Part shown: positions 23,967 through 36,126 of the stretch, piece by piece
Layout: every line of letters starts with the position of its first letter
Position numbering within the stretch: the first letter of the stretch is position 1
DNA from: Tanypteryx hageni
Lineage: Eukaryota > Arthropoda > Insecta > Odonata > Petaluridae
Length of the DNA: 64,000 bases
Reading direction: 5' to 3'
NCBI GenBank assembly: GCA_028673005.1
Contig: CM054115.1
Location: 58,057,407-58,121,406 of the forward strand
Position numbers and translations under genes: made by a program
The notes under the pieces: generated by a model
What the model was told of the DNA's origin: nothing
The model's input: only the letters and a program-made list of their open reading frames with translations
The model's database searches: none

Positions 23967-25609
23967 GCATTCAAATTTTAGACTCGTATTCAGGGCAAAG
24001 ATCACTTTCTTTGTAATATTTAAGGATAATCAATGTATTCTCTTCAATCATCTCTTTGTGATATATGTCCTTAGGTACTTAAAAAATTTCTATTATTCGA
24101 AATTAATTCAAATGAACTTCCATACTCAGCTTTTTTCAAGGAGTAAATCTCTTTATAAATTAATGCCACCTTTATATCGTCATATCATCGATGTAAAAGT
24201 ATTGAATGTTTATATTTTATGTAGAATATTGTTTATTTATCCAAGCTATCCTCACATATCGCTTATATCTGTAACATTGTGCTTGTAAAAAATAAAAAAA
24301 TGAGATTAAACGTAATGGTAAATACAATGGGAATGGAATGTAAAAATAGCAATAATGATAAAAATAGATTACATCTATAGAGTTATAATAGGTGAAGAAA
24401 GGAGAGGAAGTAGAAAATGGATAGATATAGTTTTCGGAGGCTGAAAATGAAGTTTGTTGAAAAACTGCATCGTTTGCGCGCCCATATCAACAATCATAGA
24501 GGATGAGAAGAGAGATTTTTCATGGCGAGAAAAGTGAGAGTCCAAGCGCAGCGAAAGAGAAAATTGAGTGGAACGGGATGTGCCAAGATGGTTACGGTCT
24601 AGGTAATTTTGTAAGTTCTGCATTTGGCATTTACGTAACGATTAATGGTCAATAATAGCACTCACGATTTCTCGGAATCCGTTTTTAAGCAGTGTTACCC
24701 AGGCGTCATCAAGGTTTTTACGTCTGTTTACTCTTTGCCCCCTCGGCGAGGTCTATTGCAACACGAATTAAGAGAAAAACAATTGAACTCCACGAAACAG
24801 GTAGAGTCAGCGATTAAACGGGGTCGCTACGCAAAAACCGAGGCCTAAATAAAATTCAGTAGGCTACGAGAATTAATTCCGCCGATTTTTCGAGGCATGA
24901 ACATTGAAGTCACGTAGCGCTTGGTTGTGAAGTCGTTCAAACTTCGCTTCTCGCCGCGCGGCCGGCATTTGATATTTTCCGAAGAATCTCGCAACGGACC
25001 GCGAACCGTGGAATAAGCTCGAAAAAAATGCCGATTCAGAGGGAAAGGTTTCTGTGTATCTGTCGCAACTGCGTGATTCGTAGCGTTTTGAAATGAATAT
25101 CGCGTGCGCCCGTGCATTTTCCTATTACTCCCCCACAGTGTGATCGAGCGATTTGCGAAACTCGCTCAAGTAATTTGGAGCTGAGCATGTCTGAAATTAA
25201 AACATCGCGCTTAGTGTATTTTTTTGCATTAGTAACTGGATGACTTATTTCGTTGGCCAGGTTTTTTGCCACGAACGAGAGAACATGTGTTGTTAATGAA
25301 ATCACGGAATTGACGCTATGTATAACTGGATAATTTTACTAGGAGAGTATAGGTACGGTAAATACTCGACCCCAAATGAACATTTTTTGCCACTGAGAGT
25401 TTTTCATATGCATCGATGTCCGTGGCGCATCATAATAAAGGCTGGTTCACAATGGAGGGACGGTCGCGGTTGGGACATTTTAGACCAAATATAAAAATCC
25501 TATTTGCAATGGGGTTTCTATGGAGAAGTTCCAAGTGCGTTCACACTTGTAGAGGACGCGGTCAGCCCTCGGTACGAATCCCTTGGGTCGCTCGAGGAGG
25601 GTCCCTGGT
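23967..25609. other. Noncoding stretch, nothing recognised
   Basis: Short ORFs only. Positions 24900-25000 are CpG-richer than their surroundings. Confidence 0.4.
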
Positions 25610-25617
25610 CGATAGTC

Positions 25618-25872
25618 CAGTAGCGGATTTGCAAAGAGGCCAAAGTAGGCAATGGCCTACGGGCGGCGAGATTTCGGAGCGACAATAAAATCAGGATTTC
25701 AGGGCGGAAATAAAAAAAATTAATATTACGCAGATTTTTGTTTATGATTCGCATTCGGACGGGTGGACAGAAAAACCATATGCGCGAGCGATTATTTTCG
25801 AAAAAAAGTCGCCGAAAAGGGGGCGGAAAAATAATTTGGCGTCGGGGCGGGAAATTTCCAAATCCGCCACTG
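25618..25872. mobile_element. hAT-type MITE, 255 bp
   Basis: The ends are CAGTAGCGGATTTGCAAA and, read inward from the right, CAGTGGCGGATTTGGAAA. Flanking octamers CGATAGTC (25610-25617) and CGGTAGTC (25873-25880) match at 7 of 8. The inside has GGGCGG-type GC patches and no ORF. Confidence 0.88.
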
Positions 25873-25880
25873 CGGTAGTC

Positions 25881-28800
25881 GTATTATTTATATATTTACA
25901 TTCTAATTGCTAGGAGGTACATTGAATGGTACAAAAAACTACAATGACGCCAAAAAAAGTTCTTTGCAAATTTTATTGACGATCTAACTACTGAATAGGG
26001 AAAAATATTCTTATGATGTGAAATCCGTTATTATTCCTCTTCCAACCGCGCTACTTTTCCAGATATACCTGCATCAACTTTTCTGGTTTTAGCATTGGAG
26101 ACAATGACGAAATCTAGCGAAGTTGCGCAGTATAAGGTGATAAGACAGCAAGTCGCTCCCGTTGCAGCGTGCCGTAAGTTTGTTACTCTTAAGCGTGTTG
26201 ATAATTGATGTACTTAAAATAAATTCCTCAAAGTGTCCCATTTAGTTCGCTCAGTAATGTAAAATTGTTGTTTATGACCATTTTCTCGAAACCTTCAGCT
26301 GATTAGAGCTTAGCTTATATCACGGCGAATAACAAAAAGATGAGGGCTCATTCGTTTTCCTGCGTTTCTATTCTAAATACCTCTATCGTGTAATGGCAAT
26401 GGCATGGAAATCATTTCCAAATTTTATTCGACCATAAATTATCAATTTCCTGCCAATAATGCTTTAATCGAATTTTTATTTGTAAAAAGAAGAGGGCAAT
26501 ATTAGATAAATAAATTTTACAACTTGTTAGAGGGCATATCCTGGATAAAGGCTGTTAACTAAATCGCTGCGATATTTTTTAAAAAATTTCTCTTTTAATT
26601 AGATTCCGTATTTCCTTCGCTTATTTTACTATCGGCCGTTTGGAAAGAACTCAAGGTATTTTGTTGTTGGTTACCGACTCCGTAAATAATTCTTATTTCA
26701 TAGCAAAGAAATCGATAAGAAATTGGCTTGATCATCATATCGCTTTATTGCGTATTTTAGATGGTATACGACGCTATCTTGAAAAGGAATAACATCATAA
26801 GGATTTATAGAGGAAAAAATATTCCTTCCCCAATTTTGTGTGGCAATAAAAACAGCGGGCTATTGGGGCATTCTCGCTGATCCAATAAGTTTGTTTTGAA
26901 GGTGCGTGTTATGAAATCGCCATGTACACAATGATTTGTGTACTTATGGCATGCATGCGCTCTTATCCCTGTCCGTTTGCTTTTGCGGTATCTAAGTGCG
27001 ATACTTCATCAAGGAGATAAACTCGCTTCGCAAATATTTATTTAACTTATTAACTGCCATCGATCAATATGCTCTCATGCTGTGTCTCGACTTGTTGGTT
27101 TTAGTTTCTGTGATAATAACTACGGCGGAAATTCGAGAGTGTGTTTTGTGTCTATTTTCGTTTCTTTTCCTTTTTACCGTACTATTAAAGTCGATTTCAA
27201 GGGGATTAAAGTAGAATTTTCTATTTTTAGCCATAGTTTGCTTATATAACGTCGATTTTTTTTATCGAAAGATTTGAGATGTGGACAAATCTCAAATATA
27301 CGCTTATCTTGAATATCGTCAAACAGCATTTTGTTGACTTTATTTTACTTTTTAATGAAGGTAAATTTAGTTTAGTGGAACTTGCGTGTTATCTGTTAAC
27401 AGCTTTACGCGTGAAAGATCGTTCCATCTATACGGAGAAGATTCTCTATAATAAAAATCCTTACGCCCTAATTCTTTGTTTGAGTAAGTTAACATCCTAT
27501 AATATAATTTCCTTAGTTTATCACTTTGTCGCTAATGCTTTTTGAACCGCTATAACTCAGCCTATTCTTAATGAAACTTCACCAAATTTTGATTACGCTA
27601 ATGTTATGGCTAAAATTTGATTCTTAAAAAACACTTTGCGGAAGGGAGGGGGAAGGAAGGAGAAGGAGAGAGAAGGTGGGAAAGGGAGGCCAATTTTATA
27701 CGGGCTCTTACAGCATAAATATTTTGTTTCGTTGACTTTATTTCAAAATTTTGTCGTTTGAAAAAAGCTGGAATAAAAAAATTGTTGAACCGTCATTTTT
27801 GATGGGCATTATACTAGTTGTAATATGACCATGATATGTCGGCGGTGGAAAGTAAGGAGTTTGATTACATCCATCAAACTATTTTCGTTTCTCCCACTCT
27901 TATTAATCTAACCGTCTGAAATGAGTTTCGAAGCTTTGCCTGCCGTTTGGATTCGTTACAGTTTGCGAATTTTAACAATAACGACCACGTAAAAATGTCA
28001 GGTTAACCTTGAACCATTGAGGGGCGATCTATGAGACACCGCCTAAGTTATAATATCAAATTACCTCGCTACTTTACTTGCCGATTGTTTACATTTTACA
28101 AAGAAATAAAGTGAACCTTACGTTTTTTCTTTTAATTATATCTTCACCCACATGACAGTTTATTAACCACGGCAAATCCAATTTTAGATTTAGTTAGTGT
28201 ATAAATAATAATAAAAACCTTACGATCGCATGGTAACTGAGATGCAGTTTAGAAGACTTTCAGTGGCATCCCTAAATAAAATTACCGTTGAAGTAAAACT
28301 GAATAGAGACGACCACCGGCATTATAACGTTGCCTCTTCAAGTTTTGTACGACTAAATTCTTTTACTAGTTTTCCGCAATGTGGCACGGAGCTTATCGTC
28401 TGTTAGGATCGATTGGCTGAAATTTTGATCTGATCTCATTGCGGTATTAAGAAATAATGTCCTACATCGTCCCGACCAAAATCATTGAGCTTGTCGGCCC
28501 CTTGGGCGCGACTTTCTCTTTCCTACGCGCCTACGGTTATTACGTTATCGGTTACATGTTTCGGTAAGTTTTTCGCGCGAAAGCATCCTTAAAATTTGCA
28601 TCCGCCTGCGCTTTATTAACTGGGCTTTCGGTTAGGTCGTGCGGATGTTAAATGCTAAAAGATGGTAGAGAAATTTATATTACAAGTAGTTTGGCGAACG
28701 CGTCCGTTTTTACAGAGCGATGGCTCTTAATTGAGGGGCTATTCTGAGGAAGATGTCTCCCGACCTCACGAGAGAAATCGCTTTGTGTTTCAATGCGTGT

Positions 28801-29539
28801 TTTTGTGTGCGCACCTGCATTTTTCACCGCCTCTTTTTCCTACCATTTCGCAAAATCTTGCCGGCGTCACGCGAGGTCATCTCGCTGCCCATTTCTCATC
28901 AAGTCAAGAGTTCAACGGACGGAGTTAATGCTCGGTAATAGTTTAGGTGCGACTTGCGGCACGGGGAAATTGTTCAAATAACCCCGCCGACAATTCCTTG
29001 TGTTTTCTTTATCGAAGCTTACGCCTCCGTACATGATGCATTACTTAGGCAGAGGATATCTTTTTGAAACGTATTCGGAATGATTTATTTAAGGGATAAC
29101 ATTCCATCTTCTCCTACTTCGTTCTGACCTGCTACTTTTTTGTAGTGCGGAGGTGTTAAATACGTAATTTGTTTTTGAAAGACACTTTCTTTTTTGGAAC
29201 GGGATCGTTCCTTTATTAGTCTCGGAAACTCGCTTCCGTTTCCTTTTGTATTACGCGTTTCCCGTCCTTTACTCGACACTTAACTTATGTAGGAGTCGTC
29301 GAGATGTCGTTCGGAGGAGAATACGAAGGTTAACTCGAGGGAATTATTTATGAGTTTGCTCTCTTGCTCAGCGTCGAAACCTTTTGACCTGTCGTATTCT
29401 TCACTGCAAGTTGTGACAAAATCGGTAAATATAGAATGAATAAACTGGTGTTCTGCACCGGAAACATTTGCTGGTGCATAACTTCGCCTCGTTTGTTCCT
29501 TGTTATTGTAATCTGCTTCGATATATTATCCGTAAGATG
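25881..29539. other. Noncoding stretch, nothing recognised
   Basis: AT-rich with a small G/A-rich run at 27640-27690. Open frames up to 88 codons lack any known motif. No element ends found. Confidence 0.4.
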
Positions 29540-29547
29540 ATGCAGAT

Positions 29548-29939
29548 TAGGGATGGCACCCCTTATTTTGCTCGAGCGCCAAAAATACAAAAATTGACTT
29601 GCCTTTTTAACTTATGTGCCGATTTAAAATACATCCAAAAGGAAATATTTTTATGGTGTAACTATGATCGCTCTTAGAGCTCAGAAAAAGTTCAAATTCA
29701 ATTTTTCGTCTAAAAAGACTAGATCATTTATGGCCTAACGGCAGTTATGGAGCACCAAGCATCTCATCCTCGTGCAAAAAGTCACTATTATTCAGTTATT
29801 TTTATCAACAATTGCAATTTCGTTAGAAATAGACTTTTATATAGTGCCAGAAATGGAAAAATATAAAGGAGACAGTGAATAAACAATTGTTTTTGTTGCG
29901 TGCTGACCAAAATTGTCTCGTGCGCCTTAGGTTTCCCTG
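29548..29939. mobile_element. hAT-type MITE, about 392 bp, related to the element at 8710
   Basis: The left end TAGGGATGGCACCCC with GCTCGAGCGCC and the right end, inward, CAGGGAAACCTAAGG with GCGCACGAGACAATT, both match the two ends of the 8710-10160 element in reverse order. Inner segments TCGTCTAAAAAGACT, TCATTTATGGCC and GTCACTATTA are shared. Flanking octamers (atgcagat/atatttat) agree at only 4 of 8, so the target duplication is lost or a boundary is off by a few bases. Confidence 0.65.
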
Positions 29940-30101
29940 ATATTTATAACATCTTCGTATAATAACATATTCTTTAACATATTTAAACTTCCCCAAATGT
30001 TACGATATCTTATGGGATACAATAATGGATGTTGAAACAAACGAACTCGAGGCAGTTCCTGCCTGGTGGAACTAAATAACTGGTATAAATTCTCCGTTAT
30101 T

Positions 30102-30591
30102 ATGCGTTCTTTGCAAGAAGTGAACGCATATAGGGGAGGTCGTTTCCGTCCGTCCGTATGTTAAAACTCGGCAACCGCTGGACGTATTTTGATGAAATTT
30201 GGTATTGGGGAATTTTACCAAAATTTATCGACTGATTCCAATTTGGTTAAAATCGGACAACAATTAGGACCACTTTACATGAAGACCTACTTGTAGTTTA
30301 CAACGTACCTCCGTTTCAGCTCGGGACCCGCCTGGCGTATTTTGAAGAAATTTGGTATTAATGAGTTTTACTAAAATTGGTCGACCGATTCCAATTTGGT
30401 TAAAATCGGACAGTAAACGATCACTTTACATGAAGACCTACATGTAGTTTACAACGTACCTGTTTCAACCTGGGAACCGCAGGACGTATTTTGATGAAAC
30501 TTGGTGTAGGTCTGTTTTACAAAAATTTGTTGATCTCAAAGAACGCATTTGGAAACTGTACTCCGATATGGAGTACACCTTTCCATGCTTG
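30102..30591 (+). mobile_element. DINE-1/HINE-like nonautonomous Helentron element
   Basis: Three features come in the order known for DINE-1/HINE elements. First, a subterminal inverted repeat ATGCGTTCTTTG (30102-30113) matches CAAAGAACGCAT (30537-30548). Second, between these lie about 2.4 tandem units of 150 bp. Third, after the right repeat comes a perfect 8-bp-stem hairpin, TGTACTCC-GATAT-GGAGTACA, and 14 bp later CTTG then T. The same 3' end, with identical spacing, occurs at 59476-59516. The true 5' end may lie up to about 20 bp further left (near TCTCCGTTATT). No rolling-circle replicase is present. Confidence 0.6.
30171..30536 (+). repeat. Tandem repeat, about 150-bp units, 2.4 copies
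   Basis: Units start near 30171, 30323 and 30473. Each has ACGTATTTTGATGAAATTTGG or a variant; the first two also share CCAATTTGGTTAAAATCGGAC and CTTTACATGAAGACCTAC. The third copy is cut off after about 65 bp. Confidence 0.85.
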
Positions 30592-31913
30592 TTTACATCT
30601 GTAAAGATAAGAACCAAGTGATAGCCTTCGCATAGAAATCGATTATTTATATAGATATCCCAGTAGCCGACATTGTTAAATATCTAAATGTTATCTTGAA
30701 CCCCGTTGCATTCGCCGTATGTTATGTGTTGACAACGAGAAAATGTTCTTCATAAGATGATCCACGCAGAATAATACCATAGAAGAAACGTGCTACTGCT
30801 TCCTGATTAGGCCACAGGTTGAATACGCACCAGATATACTACCTAGGTAGAATCGTATGAGGAGGTCCATGCAATGGGAATCAGCGTATGGTACCTGTAT
30901 TAGTAAAAAATGTATGACAACATATATTCTCGAGTTCTTTGCCTGTTACATACATCCACGGTCTTTAAATTCACGTTCTCATTACTGCCCACTTTGTATC
31001 AACTGACCTAAATTTATATTGTCTTCTTTCGTTCTCTCTATTTTTTTCAGGGGTTCTTAAGAGGTTTTATTTTTATTGAAGAAATGCAACCATTCTTGTA
31101 GCGTAGTCGGCCTCCACCGAGTCGCTTTTGATTTGAAGTTAATTGTGTTGTTTTGTACTGTTCGCGCCCGTTATTTTCTCTGGTGCGTTGGAAATTTCCT
31201 TGTCATGGCATGCCGAACTATTTAGCTGGGGTGCGATAGCTAGGAGTTTTATTTCTTGAGGCCCATGGTCTTCACATCCGCGTACCAATTGTGGAAACGC
31301 AAGCGTTCATGAGCGTCGATTGTATTTGTTTACTTGAGAATATTTCCGACTGAAACGTGTTAGTCGACTCTATTCTTTCATACTTAACGGAGAAAAAATA
31401 AAGAATGATATAAGTGCACTCTTAAATTCTGTAAGAACAAAGGATTGTTCATTTACTATTCATTTCGTTGTGATAAATTAAACGAAAATTTTTCTCGTCC
31501 ATTTATGATGTCATATTACTTTCAAGTTAATAAGCCGCATTGTTTTACTATACGTTGAGCAATGTCTCTGTTAACTTAAAGTTTCCACGTTGCTATAACA
31601 GTCAAGTATGCGTAAATAGGTTGCCGATGCTTACTCTGATCGTTAGAACATCACGTTACTTATACGTTTTGTCAGTTGACATTTTTCCTAAGAGAAGTGC
31701 ATCACTTCAAGTTTAAACCTAATGCAATAAAGGAAAATACAAGCTGCCCGCGTAGAAAAACATTGCGACGATATTATAAAATTAATGTTGTATGTTAATT
31801 GTACAATGTTATTGTTTCTTTCAACTGCTAGCTTAATAGATACGTGTCACGGATGGCTTTGAGAAAATGAGTATTAGAATAGGAAAAGTCAACGGCGATG
31901 TTCGCTTTGTTCC
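30592..31913. other. Noncoding stretch, nothing recognised
   Basis: No supported feature. Confidence 0.45.
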
Positions 31914-31921
31914 ATCTAGAT

Positions 31922-32220
31922 CAGGGGTGTCCTAGCTACGGCCGGATGCGGCCCGCGAAGCTATGGTGAAAAAGCTATCCGAAAAATTCAACACACAAAT
32001 TCATAATTTTAAAGAAAATTTTTATAATAAAGCTTTTAATATTGAAATGTTAACTATTAAAAACCTTATTTAGACTCGATTTCCATTTTATATGGTACAT
32101 CATAATCCGATTTAAACTCTAATTCGGCCCGCCGAAGAATTGGCAACTTCCAATGCGGCCCTCCGAAGAATTTGCAACCACCGATGTGGACCGCAATGTA
32201 GAAAAAGTTGGACACCACTG
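31922..32220. mobile_element. hAT-type MITE, 299 bp
   Basis: The left end CAGGGGTGTCCTAGC runs on to GGCCGGATGCGGCCCGCG. The right end read inward is CAGTGGTGTCCAACTTT. Octamers ATCTAGAT (31914-31921) and TACTAGAT (32221-32228) share the last six bases. Near the right end CGGCCC.CCGAAGAATT.GCAAC occurs twice in tandem. Confidence 0.8.
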
Positions 32221-32228
32221 TACTAGAT

Positions 32229-32925
32229 ATTTATAAATTAATTTTGTCGTTGCTGACAACTTCCAGGAAATTTAAGTTTTTCGGTTCAAATTAGTGGTGA
32301 AAATACGTTTTCCACCTGGAGGTCGGTTTTTTTACCTCATTCCTTGCTTTAGAGATATCATTTGCCTTTGAAATGCAAGCATTATTGGAAAATATGTGAC
32401 GTACATTCATCCGACGATGTTTTAATCTCGATCGAGGGCAAAGGAAAAGTATATATTCCCATTACACCTTGCAGAATTGCTGCTTTAAGGCGCCTATATC
32501 CGTGTTTTATCACGACGGATCGAACTCGAGTATAATGCACGGTCACTTTTTGTTCTCATAATGCCGTCGCGAGAAAGTAACACGCTGCCGGAAGTGTGTC
32601 ACACTTCTTACGAGGCTGTTTCTTCATTTTCTTGCCTCTCGCTGCCACTCATCCACCCTTCCCCTCAAAACCCCCCTCTTCCCCCACGCCCGGGGTCTCA
32701 CGAGTCGTGATCTTTGGCCGCGCGCGAAAGATTTGCTGCTGTGTAAGGAGTTTTTTTATTTAACTCCAGAGACTGAGAGAAACAGCACTTTGGAATAAAT
32801 CACGCGGCGAACGTTTCACGAAATTGATCTCGAATACGAATACGATATATCCACCCGCTAAAGTCGAATGTAATGTGCTTAATTTCGAGTATAAACTCGC
32901 CATGATTTTCGGACTCGTATGTATA
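32229..32925. other. Noncoding stretch, nothing recognised
   Basis: A C/T-rich run lies at 32625-32700. No gene or element supported. Confidence 0.4.
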
Positions 32926-33246
32926 CCGCTCCCCGGTTATAACGCGTGTTTTTTTGGGGGGGGGGAGCTTTATAATACAACCGCGGTATAACCGAGGACA
33001 CGATCGTATTGTCGAATACAGCACGTACATACAAATATTTTATTAAAAAATGTCTTTAATTGCTACGAACAACAAAATATAAAACAATATCGTCAGTAAA
33101 AGAAATTTATTTATAAATTCTTGAAAGGTTCAGTGATTTTTTTTTACTTTAGTACTTAAAAAAACGGCAGGATTTTCTTTCCAAGAAATGGGGAGGAAGG
33201 AATCCGAATCCGCGGTATAACCGACGGAGTTGTAGCTGGGGAGCGG
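32926..33246. mobile_element. Pogo/Tigger-like MITE, about 321 bp
   Basis: The left end CCGCTCCCCGGTTATAACGCG and the right end read inward, CCGCTCCCCAGCTACAACTCC then CGGTTATACCGCGG, share the terminal CCGCTCCCC and the GGTTATAaCGCGG motif typical of pogo/Tigger termini. A further CCGCGGTATAACCGAGG lies inside at about 32981. A G10 run lies at 32953. The TA target duplication is not clear, so the outer boundary is tentative. Confidence 0.5.
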
Positions 33247-34563
33247 TGTCGCTGTTTAAATAGGAAAAGATCTGGAAAGAAAGCGCTGATCTTGCGGCCA
33301 AGGTTCGTAGTTCGTTCATTGACAAGTTTAATCGTCTGTCCCTTTTTTTCATGAAACTCTATAACGCTATGGAGGGAGACGTAATTTTTTTCAACCGAAC
33401 AACCGGTGCGCTTTCAGTTAAACTTAAGAGGAGAAGATTTTTCTCGGAATATTTCTTGCAAGAAGAGGTTAAGTAATGTTTGCAATAAATTTGCAAAGAT
33501 AAGTTATCTTGTGGAGGAATGCCCTATTTACTAAGGGAATCCATTATTTATTCTTATTTCCATTGGGGTTATTTAGTATTTTTGCTGTGTCATTCACGCA
33601 TTGGCAGTTTTAAATAAAATCTCTTTATGTAACCACTTTAACGAACAACTCATCAAAATTATTTGTTACTCGTGAATGATTGGGCAGTTACGTAATATGA
33701 TTTATTTCCAAAATGGATTTTATGTCCGGTTTAGTTTTAGGATTTTAAATGAGGAATGTCAATCACTGTCAACGCTGATTACGGGTTGTATCTCAACAAT
33801 TTAGGAGTTTGTTTACAGAAAAATTGCCGCTTAATCCACTCGAGTTTGACGATTCTACATCAAACAATTTATTTTATTTGATACGCAAAATGAAAAGGAA
33901 TGCTATATCTAAAGTAGTATCTTTTTTGTTGAAATAATGAATAACCAAAAGTACATAAATGCATGTGTATGTGAAGGTGAAGGAAAGATAACCTCGTCTT
34001 AGATAATTTAATGTATTCTAAAATTGATACATCATCTATCACTATCATTTCGTAACGGGTTTGCGATTAAAAATATAAACCTATATCCGTTTCCCCCGCA
34101 GACCTACTCCAGTGCTTTGGAATATTTGAAACAGGTTCTCCATCAATTGGGAAATGAACGAAAAGTGTGTCGAAAGAAATATATTCCGTGATTTTAAGAG
34201 AGGCGTGAAATTAGAGAGTAAAAATACTGAGATACCGTCTCATTCGCCGGCTTGATGTTAAGCATACACACCAACTCTTGTCTCAATGAATCTTAGGTCA
34301 GTGGTTTCGTCTGAAGCGGTGGCTATTGTTTTTTCTTAAACTTGACACCAGTCAGAAATTCAGTAAGAAAAAAGCAAGCTATGGTTACAGATAACGCAAC
34401 TTTTCTCGGGTTATGGACGTTTTTTAATACGTGAAGTTAAAATTTCGCGTTATATCATGTGGTACAATATTACCAAGTGGCAATTGTTGGGCATGCGTAA
34501 AATGAAATCACTGAACTACAGAACAGTGATTTTCTCGGTCGATTAATTTTGCATATATTTCGT
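33247..34563. other. Noncoding stretch, nothing recognised
   Basis: AT-rich with short ORFs only. Confidence 0.45.
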
Positions 34564-34806
34564 CTATTTGTTTTATTTCTATATTTATTTTTATTATTTG
34601 ATATTTTATATGAATATTTATTTTTATTATTTGATATTTTCTTTAAACATTCAATTTTATTATTTGATATTTTATTTAAATATTCAATTTTATTATTTGA
34701 TGCTTTACTTAAATATTCATTTTTATCATTTGATAGTTTATTTGCTTTTATTATTTCATATTTTATTTAAATATTTCTTTTTATTGGTTGATGTTTTATT
34801 TAAATT
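34564..34806. repeat. AT-rich 33-bp minisatellite, about 7 units
   Basis: Units of 33 bp built on TTTTATTATTTGATATTTTATTT-like sequence, broken into degenerate copies. Because 33 is a multiple of three, two overlapping frames (73 and 87 codons) stay open and encode 11-residue Tyr/Leu/Phe-rich repeats. I regard these frames as by-products of the repeat. Confidence 0.85.
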
Positions 34807-35154
34807 AAATAGTGAATATACAGCAAATTAAATGCCATTTCTTAAAAGATTGCAAAAAAAATAACGTATATAAACGGGTTGGAATTTTTTGCTATGGTGG
34901 TAGTCTACGTGGCATTGAAAATAATTTTGAGCAGGGGATATGAGTTACAGTACAACCTCTTGAATCTATGTTCCCGTAATCCAGGATCTCCCGTGGTTCG
35001 GAACAAATCATGGAATTTTTTCCGATACCGCCACTCAGACGTCGGTGCGTTTAAATTAAAAACTCACTAATTTGTTTCTTACACTTATCATATAACAAAT
35101 AAACTACCTTTCAGAATAGGAAGGCGAACACTCAAACTTAATCACTTATATATA

Positions 35155-36126
35155 ATGTCACCAAAAGTTTTCTCCCCCTTTCTTTATACCGCTTTTGTTA
35201 AGTCAATCAGACAAAAGATCGGCAATAATGATTTTACCATTATAAAGACGAAGGACGGGTCAAGACTTCAACTGACCACTAAGAAGGAGTACGATTGCAT
35301 TAAACAATACCTAATAGAGGCTGGCGCCCAGATGCATACCTGGGCAGGAAAGACAAATACTACTGTCAGGTACCTTATCAAAGGGCTGGATGAGGGGATG
35401 GACCTGGGTTTTATCAGAGATGAGTTATCAGAACTAGGTATACCGTGCGTGGCAGTACGCGAACTGGCACCTACGAGAAAAGACTTATACGTCGCGACGA
35501 TAGAGAAAAACGAAAATTTTAAAATTACGGCTATGGCAGAAGTAAAAAAAATATGCAGTCACAGGGTACATCTAGAACCTTATAAATACCAGAGGCCGCA
35601 GATGTGCTTCCGATGCAGTAGGTATGGACACGGGTCCCAGAACTGCACCGCATCTCCTCGATGCTATAAGTGCGCTGGGGCCCACGAAGGGAGAGACTGC
35701 CCTAAAGACAAAACTCAAACCAAGGCCAAATGCTGTAATTGCGGAGGGGAGCACGTATCTTTTTCTCGTAGGTGTCCAGTCTATTTGAAACACGAAGAGG
35801 CGCTCAAATCCAAAGAAAAGAAAAACGACAAAACGCACAGAACCATCCAGGTCCCCCCCCCCCCCCCACCGCCATCAGTCTGGACTCTCCCAGGTAAACC
35901 TGGCAAAGGGATCGAGGAAAAAGAATTTCCGCCGCTAGAAGAGAAAAAAACCAAGGAGCAGCCCAATAGGGAAGAGAAAAATTTTAAAAGCGACCCAGAT
36001 ATGAAAACACTAGTCGCGACTATGGCCCAATTTACGGCAACTATCCAGCAGCAAATGACGGCCATGATGACGTTAATTCAGACCCTAGTAGCCGCCATAA
36101 CCGCTCAAAACGGCAATGGACGCTAG
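35155..36126 (+). CDS. Jockey-like LINE ORF1, gag-like protein with three zinc knuckles
   Basis: A 323-residue nucleic-acid-binding protein that in this class coats the element RNA and escorts it to chromosomes. Residues about 65-140 resemble the pre-zinc-knuckle region of Jockey-type gag proteins (YLIKGLDEGM...). Three knuckles follow: C151-x2-C-x4-H-x4-C164, C170-x2-C-x3-H-x4-C182 and C193-x2-C-x3-H-x6-C207. A proline run of about eight residues is encoded by a C16-17 tract near 35852-35868, a hot spot for length change. The C-terminal third is lysine/glutamate-rich and ends in a Met/Gln/Thr-rich segment. The frame is intact and its stop overlaps the ORF2 start by 11 bases, an arrangement seen in Jockey elements and suggesting re-initiation. 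The start was taken as the first ATG; there is no upstream in-frame evidence. Confidence 0.88.
   Translation: MSPKVFSPFLYTAFVKSIRQKIGNNDFTIIKTKDGSRLQLTTKKEYDCIKQYLIEAGAQMHTWAGKTNTTVRYLIKGLDEGMDLGFIRDELSELGIPCVAVRELAPTRKDLYVATIEKNENFKITAMAEVKKICSHRVHLEPYKYQRPQMCFRCSRYGHGSQNCTASPRCYKCAGAHEGRDCPKDKTQTKAKCCNCGGEHVSFSRRCPVYLKHEEALKSKEKKNDKTHRTIQVPPPPPPPSVWTLPGKPGKGIEEKEFPPLEEKKTKEQPNREEKNFKSDPDMKTLVATMAQFTATIQQQMTAMMTLIQTLVAAITAQNGNGR

Noticed and set aside
30171..30536. CRISPR-like array
   Set aside because: Units are about 150 bp, only 2.4 copies, with no repeat-spacer layout, in a eukaryotic context.
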